DNA from: Candidatus Bathyarchaeota archaeon
GTDB taxonomy: Archaea; Thermoproteota; Bathyarchaeia; Bathyarchaeales; SOJC01
Direction of reading: 5' to 3'
Length of the DNA: 64,000 nucleotides
Assembly: GCA_026014805.1 (NCBI GenBank)
Contig: JAOZHR010000004.1
Location: 1-64,000 of the forward strand
Part shown: positions 57,549 through 64,000 of the stretch, in pieces
Layout of the letters: each line of letters begins with the position of its first letter
Numbering within the stretch: the stretch's first letter is position 1
Made by a program: the position numbers and the translations under genes
The notes under the pieces: generated by a model
What the model saw: only the letters and a program-made list of their open reading frames with translations
Database searches by the model: none
Told to the model about the DNA's origin: nothing

Positions 57549-58520
57549 ATGAATGTGCAGAGGCCGACGATAATAGTTCACGGTGGTGCCGGAGAATGGC
57601 GTCCAAAAAGACGAGAAGCAGGCATCATAGGGGTTAAAGAGGCAGCAAAGTCTGGGTTTGACTTTTTGAAACAAAACGGGAACGCTCTTGATGCCGTGGA
57701 GTCCGCAGTTATGTCAATGGAAGACAATGAAATCTTCAACGCAGGGTTAGGGTCATCGTTAGCCCTCGATAAACGTATCGAAATGGAGGCTTCCATAATG
57801 GATGGCAAAACACTATCGGCAGGAGCGGTAGGACTAGTAAGCGATGTCAAACATCCCGTACATTTAGCTCGTATTGTCATGGAAAACACCGATCACATTT
57901 TCATAGTGGGACAAAGCGCAGAGAAATTGGCTGAAATTTTCAGCTTGGAACGGAGAAACCCAAACACTAACCTTAGGGAAAAGTACTGGCGCGAATTAAA
58001 GAACAAAATGACACAAGACGAGCTTAGCTATTTGCCAAAGCTGTCTGAGTTATTGAAATCGCATCCCAACCTTTTTAACCTTGATACTGTCGGCGCAGTT
58101 GCAGTCGACGAAGAAGGCAACGTGGCAGCGGCAACATCTACAGGTGGGATTTCTCTAAAAGTTCCAGGACGCATAGGAGATTCACCTTTGATAGGCTGCG
58201 GCAACTACGCTGATAACGAAGCAGGCGCATGTTCAGCCACGGGAATAGGAGAAATTGCCATTCGACTCGTTCTGGCGAAAAGCACGTGCGACTTAGTACG
58301 CATAGGACAAACGCCGCAGAAAGCCACCGAAAGCTCAATTCAAGAGGTAAACCGTAGAATGCAGAACGTTTCCAACCAAATGGGTTTGATAGCTGTTGAC
58401 TCTGAAGGCAGAATTGGCGCAGCACACAATTCGCATCACCTGGTTTGGGCTTATATGACGCCTCAAATTCGTAGTCCAAAAGCCTTCTTAAGGGCGGAAA
58501 TTTTGAAGACCCCTGTCTAG
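57549..58520 (+). CDS. Isoaspartyl peptidase/L-asparaginase (Ntn hydrolase)
   Basis: A 323-residue plant-type asparaginase: IIVHGGAGEW at the start, NALDAVESAVMSMEDNEIFN, AGLGSSLALD, and the self-cleaving site LDTVGAVAVDEEGNVAAATSTGG, where Thr in DTVG becomes the N-terminal nucleophile after cleavage of the precursor. Removes isoaspartyl damage or hydrolyses asparagine. GTG 57546 is an alternative start. Confidence 0.92.
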   Translation: MNVQRPTIIVHGGAGEWRPKRREAGIIGVKEAAKSGFDFLKQNGNALDAVESAVMSMEDNEIFNAGLGSSLALDKRIEMEASIMDGKTLSAGAVGLVSDVKHPVHLARIVMENTDHIFIVGQSAEKLAEIFSLERRNPNTNLREKYWRELKNKMTQDELSYLPKLSELLKSHPNLFNLDTVGAVAVDEEGNVAAATSTGGISLKVPGRIGDSPLIGCGNYADNEAGACSATGIGEIAIRLVLAKSTCDLVRIGQTPQKATESSIQEVNRRMQNVSNQMGLIAVDSEGRIGAAHNSHHLVWAYMTPQIRSPKAFLRAEILKTPV

Positions 58521-58822
58521 GATGCTACTCCTTTCGCTCTTTTTTGCCATCTCTCACATAGAAACGCTTGAAAAGCTGATTTTTTGTGTATGAACGTTGA
58601 GGAAGCTGTCAGAAATTTCCAACGGCGAGGTAAAAACGATGGGGGAAGAGGAGGAATAGTAGCTGCTCAGCCTCAACCTGTTCTTTCTATTTTTTTCCCT
58701 GGTCCTTTATAACCATCAATTTGGTGTAATGAGGCTCAACTTTTATGTAGCCACCAGGAAGCGCTTTACTTTTCAAAAGCATTTATTCATCCTCAACAAA
58801 TCTATTCATTAGGTTGACAGTA
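58521..58822. other. Gap before YchF-type GTPase
   Basis: About 300 bases. A 31-codon minus-strand frame (58687-58782, MLLKSKALPGGYIKVEPHYT and on) has a plausible composition and weak GAGGA site; a 40-codon plus-strand frame starts at 58590. Neither is convincing. A T-run follows the peptidase gene. Confidence 0.35.
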
Positions 58823-60064
58823 ATGTCCATAGCGGGCAAAAAAACTCGACCATACTCTATTGGAATTGTCGGTAAACCTAATGTAGGCAAATCAACATTT
58901 TTTTCTGCCGCCACATTGGCACCTGCAGAGATAGCTAATTACCCGTTTACCACCATAAAGCCGAACCTGGGGATTGGATACATTCGCACACCCTGTGTTC
59001 ATGAAGAATTCAACGTAAAAGATAACCCCGTCAATTCGCTATGTTTGGACGGTGTGCGACTCATCCCTGTGGAGTTGATTGACTGCGCTGGATTAGTGCC
59101 CGGAGCATGGCAAGGACGTGGACTAGGAAACCAGTTTTTAGACGAGATTCGAAAGGCTGATGCGCTAATCCACATTGTTGATGCAGCTGGGGCCACAGAC
59201 ATTGAGGGCAAAAGGTGCAAGCCAGGCACACATGACCCCTTAGAGGATGCGCGTTTCCTTGAAGTTGAGATTACAATGTGGATAGCTAATATTTTGAAAC
59301 GTGATTGGGCAAAGATGGCAAGGACCATTGAATCTGGAGGGGCAGGAGTTGATTTGCTTAGTCAGCTTGAAGAGAGATTAAGCGGCTTATCTATTAAGCG
59401 TGGACACATTTTCGAGGCAATTAGGCAAAGTGGGTTAAATGCTGATAAACCAGCTTCGTGGAGTGAAGAAGAACTTCTCAAGTTTATAGATACCTTAAGA
59501 AGAATTGCAAAGCCTATGCTAGTTGCAGCAAATAAAATTGACCTACCCACAGCTGAAGAAAACGTAGAGCGATTGAAACAACAAGATTATTTTGTGATTT
59601 CATGCAGTGCAGAGGCTGAACTGGCATTACGTAGGGCTACAGAAAAGGAGTGGATAGATTACAAGCCGGGCGACTGCAACTATAACATTCTTAAACCAGC
59701 CGTCCTAACCGAAACACAGCAGAAAGCCCTTCAGACAATTAAGGAAAGAATCTTAACCCCATTCGGCACCACGGGAGTACAAGAAGCCATAAACGCAGCA
59801 TACTTCAAACTTCTAAACTGCATAGTTGTCTACCCAGTAGAGGACATAGAGAAACTCAGTAACCATAAAGGAGAGGTTTTGCCTGATGCTTACATTGTTC
59901 CTTACGGAACAACCGCCCGGCAGCTTGCCTACCTTATCCATACGGAACTTGGCGACAATTTCATCTATGCCGTAGAAGTGCGCGAGAAAAAACGCATAGG
60001 TGAAGACCATGTATTGAAAGACAGGGACGTAATCACTATTGTAAGTGCCAAAAAAAGAGCCTAA
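58823..60064 (+). CDS. Obg/YchF-family GTPase with TGS domain
   Basis: A 413-residue P-loop protein: G1 IGIVGKPNVGKSTFFSA, G2 region NYPFTTIKPN, G3 DCAGLVPGA, G4 AANKID and C-terminal TGS domain (YGTTARQLAYLIHTELGDNF, LKDRDVITIV). Archaeal YchF/OLA1-like factors bind ribosomes. ATG 58823 or upstream TTG 58814 may start translation. Stand-alone. Confidence 0.9.
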   Translation: MSIAGKKTRPYSIGIVGKPNVGKSTFFSAATLAPAEIANYPFTTIKPNLGIGYIRTPCVHEEFNVKDNPVNSLCLDGVRLIPVELIDCAGLVPGAWQGRGLGNQFLDEIRKADALIHIVDAAGATDIEGKRCKPGTHDPLEDARFLEVEITMWIANILKRDWAKMARTIESGGAGVDLLSQLEERLSGLSIKRGHIFEAIRQSGLNADKPASWSEEELLKFIDTLRRIAKPMLVAANKIDLPTAEENVERLKQQDYFVISCSAEAELALRRATEKEWIDYKPGDCNYNILKPAVLTETQQKALQTIKERILTPFGTTGVQEAINAAYFKLLNCIVVYPVEDIEKLSNHKGEVLPDAYIVPYGTTARQLAYLIHTELGDNFIYAVEVREKKRIGEDHVLKDRDVITIVSAKKRA

Positions 60065-60143
60065 AATGGTTCGCTTAATTGATGGGAAAGCTTATGTGGC
60101 GGTCTTGAGAGGGCGATAATCTAGTCTGATAGTTATTTGAGCT

Positions 60144-60626
60144 TCAGGATTTAGTCTTGTTCGGCTTTCTTTTTATTTGTAGAAGTTTTTTTACGTCGTT
60201 AGCATCACTTGTTGTTAATATTCTAAGCCATAACCAGCGTCCATCATGCAATTGTTCAGTGTCCTCTAGAAAATTGCGGATTTTAGAACTCAGTTCATCT
60301 CGCATTGAAAGAGCTTTTTCAGATTCTTTCTTGCCAAGAACTACCAGAACTGTGAATCCACCTTTCTCAGGGAAAAGTGAGCATAAAGTTTTGCCGCTTT
60401 TGCGGTAACGGATTGTCCATCCGTACTTTGCTCCATAAAACACCGTTTCAGGTACAAGACCATAATAGTCTTCAATAAACTGTCTTACATCTAACCAAGC
60501 TTTCTTTGCGGGTTCTCCAATGAAACTCATAATTTTTTGTTCGGTAGGATTGTTTGTCTTATCTGTCATCCGATGAAAATCTTGCCCCATATCGGTCAAC
60601 AGTACTCCTCTCTCTCGTTTCAACAT
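60144..60626 (-). CDS. DUF3788 family protein
   Basis: A 160-residue protein with AWLDVRQFIEDYYGLVPETV, YGAKYGWTIRYRKSGKTLCS, FPEKGGFTVLVVLGKKESEK and GRWLWLRI, the DUF3788 order (YdeI/DUF1801-like fold). Function unknown. Start could be ATG 60626 or ATG 60590. Confidence 0.82.
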   Translation of the reverse strand: MLKRERGVLLTDMGQDFHRMTDKTNNPTEQKIMSFIGEPAKKAWLDVRQFIEDYYGLVPETVFYGAKYGWTIRYRKSGKTLCSLFPEKGGFTVLVVLGKKESEKALSMRDELSSKIRNFLEDTEQLHDGRWLWLRILTTSDANDVKKLLQIKRKPNKTKS

Positions 60627-60846
60627 TTTAATGTCCTTTGCCTCAGTATTTATCCTTTATGAAGAATCATTTGATTGAATTTAGAATGATCTATAGCCCT
60701 TAAATGATTTGCAATATGGAGATTTTATGATTCTAATTGGTTCTTTTAGCTCAGCTACAGCTTTTTCAACCTACATGCCAAATAAACCGGGCAAAGGCAA
60801 AACAAGAAAAGTTTTTAGTGCTAGTTATATTAACCAAGTATTCGAT

Positions 60847-62082
60847 TCAGCACATCTCGGCGATTGTTTCTTTGACTATTTTAGCTGGAGCATCTGTCTT
60901 GACGCCGTGGGTTTTAAAGTGTGTAAAGCTCACTTGATACCCTGCCTTTTCCAGCTCTGCAATTACCTTCTTTATTGACGGCACAGGCAAGCCAAGTTTA
61001 TCACAAATCTTGTCCACCATATAATACGTAATAGGAGCATTTGCCTCTTCCTTCGTCAGAATTAAAAGCTTACGAATATTCTTTTTGCGCTTGAAATTCT
61101 TAGTTTTTGCTTCTCTCTCCATAGAAGCAATAAAATCTTCGCTGACGATTTTATCTATCCAAAGAGGCCCAGCAACACTCATCCTGTTGCCGCATTCTGG
61201 GCATGCTTCTTTCTTGCAATGGAACATTCCGGCTGATATTTCTCTGTGAAAGCAAGCAAAGCAATGGTCAACATATCCCATGTTCTTTAGACTGGCATCT
61301 GCCTTTTTAGCTCCATAATCCACCATGGCATAAAGCCTGATGTAATGCTCCGAACTGTGGCTGAACATCACTTTGACACCAACATCATATTTAGCTGCGG
61401 TTCTTGCCAAAGCTCCAGCTAACAAACGCACAGCCAACTCGTGGCAATACTCAGTTCGCAACGGTTTTCCACCGTACTTTCGCACGCATGCTTTAGGATG
61501 TACGCCACACAAAGGAGCCAAATCAGTAGCAGTCAATGCCAACAGCCCACCACTTCGTAGAGCCCTCAAAGCGGAATCTGCATAAGGCATGGGCGACCCA
61601 AAAGGGTCAATGTCAACATAGTCAAACCTTTTTTTAGGGGCTGCGAAACGACTTAGCAAAAAATTTGCGTCTTCGTTCTCCACAGTAAACTTGTCTACCA
61701 ATCCATTCTTTTCTACGTTAAACTTCGTTAAACGATATGCTTCGCTATTAATGTCGTTAACCACCACTTTCCTCACACTTCCAACCTCTCTTGCAAAGCG
61801 TATCCCCCGAATTCCGCAACCAGCCAATGGTTCACAAATCGCTAACTCCCGCCCAACAAGTCGTTGAAAAGCCTGCAATGCCAAAACTGCCAGATCACGA
61901 TTCAACTCCATTACGGGATTGTAGAACACGGGCGCCTTCGACGGCGCGTAATCGGAAGGTTTCTTCACAAAAGCCTTAAGTCTCGGCACAGCAACCTGAA
62001 CCACACCTTCAGTAATAACTTCCATAGGAAAATGAAAGCTCAACCTCTTCACTCGACCGCAAGAAACGTTGGCCTCCAACAC
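60847..62082 (-). CDS. trm1: tRNA (guanine-26-N2)-dimethyltransferase
   Basis: A 411-residue archaeal Trm1: VFYNPVMELNRDLAVLALQA, CEPLAGCGIRGIRFARE (SAM-binding), DIDPFGSPMPYADSALRALR (catalytic region), ATDLAPLCGVHPKACVRKYG and a zinc cluster CFACFH...CKKEACPECG. Dimethylates G26 of tRNAs. GTG 62082 is the longest start; GTG 62049 or ATG 62022 fit too. Divergent from THEP1. Confidence 0.94.
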   Translation of the reverse strand: MLEANVSCGRVKRLSFHFPMEVITEGVVQVAVPRLKAFVKKPSDYAPSKAPVFYNPVMELNRDLAVLALQAFQRLVGRELAICEPLAGCGIRGIRFAREVGSVRKVVVNDINSEAYRLTKFNVEKNGLVDKFTVENEDANFLLSRFAAPKKRFDYVDIDPFGSPMPYADSALRALRSGGLLALTATDLAPLCGVHPKACVRKYGGKPLRTEYCHELAVRLLAGALARTAAKYDVGVKVMFSHSSEHYIRLYAMVDYGAKKADASLKNMGYVDHCFACFHREISAGMFHCKKEACPECGNRMSVAGPLWIDKIVSEDFIASMEREAKTKNFKRKKNIRKLLILTKEEANAPITYYMVDKICDKLGLPVPSIKKVIAELEKAGYQVSFTHFKTHGVKTDAPAKIVKETIAEMC

Positions 62083-62118
62083 TTAAAAACAATTCACGAA
62101 ACACATGATGGTGACAGA

Positions 62119-62676
62119 ATGAAACGCCTAACATTCATAACTGGCTCTCCAAGAACGGGGAAAACAACCGTGTTGCTTAAAGCAGCAGAGCAGCTGAGCG
62201 TAAGAGGCTACAAACTAGGTGGCATGATTAGTGGAGAAATTCGTGAAAAGGGTGTCCGAGTAGGCTTCGAAGTCCGCGACTATGCATCGGATAAGAGAGG
62301 ATGGCTTGCACATGTTAGTCAACCTGTAGGTCCTCGAATAGGCAAATATCGAGTTAACCTTGACGACCTCAACTTAATAGGCGTGACAGCCATTCTGAAC
62401 GCCTTAAATAACGCAGATATAGTGCTGATTGACGAAATCGGTCCCATGGAGTTATTCTCTGAAACCTTTAGAGACGCTGTGCAAAAGGCGGTTAATAGCT
62501 CTAAACCAGTACTTGGCACGATTCACTACCGCGCTCAACACAACCTTATCAAACAGATCAAATCTAGGAAGGATGCAGACGTAATTGAAGTTACTCAAGA
62601 AACTAGAGCTAAACTTCTCATTTCGATTGTAAACAAGATTATTAAGTTTATGCAACAAGGATTGTATGAGGGCTGA
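62119..62676 (+). CDS. THEP1-type nucleoside-triphosphatase
   Basis: A 185-residue P-loop protein, ATG 62119: FITGSPRTGKTTVLLKAAEQ is Walker A, ADIVLIDEIGPMELFSETF Walker B, with GTIHYRAQHNLIKQI and VEVRDYASDKRGWLAHV-type (FEVRDYASDKRGW) family segments. THEP1 hydrolyses NTPs; cellular role uncertain. Only four bases before rnhB, so cotranscribed. Confidence 0.9.
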   Translation: MKRLTFITGSPRTGKTTVLLKAAEQLSVRGYKLGGMISGEIREKGVRVGFEVRDYASDKRGWLAHVSQPVGPRIGKYRVNLDDLNLIGVTAILNALNNADIVLIDEIGPMELFSETFRDAVQKAVNSSKPVLGTIHYRAQHNLIKQIKSRKDADVIEVTQETRAKLLISIVNKIIKFMQQGLYEG

Positions 62677-62680
62677 CTGC

Positions 62681-63361
62681 ATGCGAATATTAGGCGTAGA
62701 TGAGGCGGGCCGCGGCTGTGTTATCGGTTCTTTAGTTATTGCAGGGGTGCTAATAGATGAAACGCGTCAGCTTGAACTTTTTAAACTTGGAGTGAAGGAC
62801 AGCAAACTTCTGTCACGTCGCCGACGAGAACTATTAGCCAAAGAAATTAAACAAATCGCAATCGACACACACATGGTCAAACTCTTCCCTGCGGAAATAG
62901 ACAAGGCAGTCAACAGTCGAAGAAAGCTACATAAGCTTAACCGTTTGGAAGCACGAACTATGGCAGACGTAATCGAAGCACTCAGACCCGACGTTGCAAT
63001 CGTCGATGCTTCTGACGTCTTAGCAAACCGCTTCAAACATCACATTAAGGAATGTCTTTCCTTTCCAGTGCAAGTGATATCAGAACATAAAGCGGACAGA
63101 AACTATCCAGTTGTTTCTGCTGCCTCTATAATTGCTAAAGTTGAAAGAGACTGTGACATAGACAAATTGAAATCTCAACATGGCGACTTTGGAAGCGGCT
63201 ATATGGCGGATTCAAAAACCGCAGTTTTCCTTGAAACCCTCGCAAGAAGAAGCAGTGTGTACCCAGATTTTGTGCGCCGATCTTGGAAACCCGCAAAAGC
63301 AGCTAAGGCAAACGCGAAAATGAAGCAAATCAAGCTATGCGGAGACGTAGCTAAAGCTTAG
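62681..63361 (+). CDS. rnhB: Ribonuclease HII
   Basis: A 226-residue enzyme: GVDEAGRGCVIGSLVIAGV, LGVKDSKLLSRRRRE, VDASDVLANRF and SAASIIAKVERD give the four acidic active-site residues. Cleaves the RNA of RNA-DNA hybrids, including single ribonucleotides. ATG 62681 matches the usual family start; an earlier in-frame ATG at 62666 adds five residues. Overlaps the convergent regulator gene by 11 bases. Confidence 0.95.
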   Translation: MRILGVDEAGRGCVIGSLVIAGVLIDETRQLELFKLGVKDSKLLSRRRRELLAKEIKQIAIDTHMVKLFPAEIDKAVNSRRKLHKLNRLEARTMADVIEALRPDVAIVDASDVLANRFKHHIKECLSFPVQVISEHKADRNYPVVSAASIIAKVERDCDIDKLKSQHGDFGSGYMADSKTAVFLETLARRSSVYPDFVRRSWKPAKAAKANAKMKQIKLCGDVAKA

Positions 63362-64000
63362 CCATCAAGTCTTCAGGAGATGCAATCTTCTCCAAATCTT
63401 CACGATGGATAAGAGGAACATTGTCAATGGAAATATTCTTGCTGTCGGTAACAAATATGGGCTGAGCTCCTACAACCTTGCTAATGCTCACGATCTCCTC
63501 AGTTCTGACTTCGAAATTCTGATCTTCTTCGTATGCAGCAGTTACTAAAAGGTAAATCCTGCTTTTCGGAGGCTTTGCAACAAAATCGAAAGGAGCCCGT
63601 TTTAATTGGAAAACTGAAAAGTTGAACTGAAGCAGTTTCCTAATGACAAATTGGAGAAAGCGGCTTTCACTAATTATGCGTTTTGCGGCGGAAAGAAACC
63701 CCTCAGGGTTTTCTGAATATCGAAAAATGTCGATAGGCTTTATGACAGGCATGCCCAAGACCCACTCAAGCTTGTAAGCCGTTAAAACGGAAGCCTTTGC
63801 CATTCCCAGTTCATAACCATAAAGTGTTCTCCGGGAAACCCCCATGATCTCCGCCATCTTACCTATCGATAGGGCCTTCTTTAATCTCTTCTTTCTAATC
63901 GCTTTTCCATCTAATCTTACGTAATATCCTCCTGGACCCGATTCGATCAGCGGCCCCATTTCTTTGAGAAGGGCATCTTCAAGGGTCTTAAGAGTAACTG
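63351..64000 (-). CDS. HTH transcriptional regulator (COG1395-like), N-terminus outside window
   Basis: At least 216 residues; the frame is open to the window edge (VTLKTLEDALLKEMGPLIES at the cut). The helix-turn-helix GKAIRKKRLKKALSIGKMAE, IMGVSRRTLYGYELG is preceded by ESGPGGYYVRLDG, the archaeal COG1395 arrangement. The C-terminal half is alpha/beta (FDFVAKPPKSRIYLLVTAAY). The internal ATG at 63959 is not the true start. Confidence 0.86.
   Translation of the reverse strand, partial: VTLKTLEDALLKEMGPLIESGPGGYYVRLDGKAIRKKRLKKALSIGKMAEIMGVSRRTLYGYELGMAKASVLTAYKLEWVLGMPVIKPIDIFRYSENPEGFLSAAKRIISESRFLQFVIRKLLQFNFSVFQLKRAPFDFVAKPPKSRIYLLVTAAYEEDQNFEVRTEEIVSISKVVGAQPIFVTDSKNISIDNVPLIHREDLEKIASPEDLMAKL

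Noticed and set aside
1-64000. CRISPR arrays, rRNA genes, IS elements with transposase
   Set aside because: No regularly spaced repeats, no rRNA-like sequence and no transposase or integrase motif were seen.

Overview
This 64 kb window is archaeal chromosome, most likely from the TACK/Thermoproteota side and probably a Bathyarchaeia-like lineage. The archaeal evidence is direct: a proteasome beta subunit, a TBP-type protein, S26e ribosomal protein (known from TACK/Asgard archaea and eukaryotes), archaeal-type ThrRS and ProRS, Trm1, CofE for coenzyme F420, archaeal NadM, CDP-alcohol lipid synthesis, an archaeal HMG-CoA synthase, and genes with TATA boxes plus GGAGG Shine-Dalgarno sites. The Bathyarchaeia placement is inference, from the style of the secreted proteins (dockerin-like tails, PEFPS-TM sorting tails, NosD-type beta-helices). 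Many genes start with TTG or GTG.

Layout. 1-10.9 kb is an accessory region: an SPFH protein, an overlapping run of four tiny genes, an HTH protein, a secreted clan-CD-like peptidase with a propeller, a uracil-DNA-glycosylase-like gene interrupted by one amber codon, GNAT, LUD and nitroreductase genes, and a family of G-rich and purine-rich intergenic repeats. 11-17.3 kb holds two large secreted beta-helix proteins with dockerin-like tails (a metallophosphoesterase and a rhodanese) behind a shared promoter/leader; a third relative sits at 36.4 kb between direct repeats. 17.4-20.7 kb has a cold-shock protein, a half-length TBP, an EngB-like GTPase and tRNA-Val. 21-25.4 kb pairs a normal class III ribonucleotide reductase (nrdD) with an upstream winged-helix/ATP-cone/NrdD fusion that has lost its glycyl-radical loop. 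25.6-36.2 kb is mainly housekeeping: tRNA-Leu, cofE, psmB, ogt, nadM, a broken SAM hydrolase, proS and several small conserved proteins. 37-43.5 kb has a divergent AbrB / RHH-proteasome-alpha fusion pair, a lipid synthase, S26e, a PfkB kinase, thrS and ilvE. 43.5-50.7 kb has an FAD oxidase plus aminotransferase, a truncated PKD surface protein, a zinc-ribbon USP protein and pncB. 51-55 kb is a mevalonate-entry operon (thiolase-like, DUF35-HMG-CoA synthase fusion, Yip1). 55-64 kb has a divergent regulator pair with a double operator, sua5, isoaspartyl peptidase, an Obg/YchF-type GTPase, trm1, THEP1, rnhB and a partial HTH regulator.

The strongest unusual signals are the NrdD-derived putative regulator beside nrdD; the RHH-proteasome alpha fusion; three genes (nrdD, sua5 and the RHH fusion) whose optimally spaced Shine-Dalgarno points to ACG or ATA instead of ATG/GTG/TTG; the half TBP; the repeat families; and several genes interrupted by single stop codons. 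All assignments come from reading sequence only; no database search was run.
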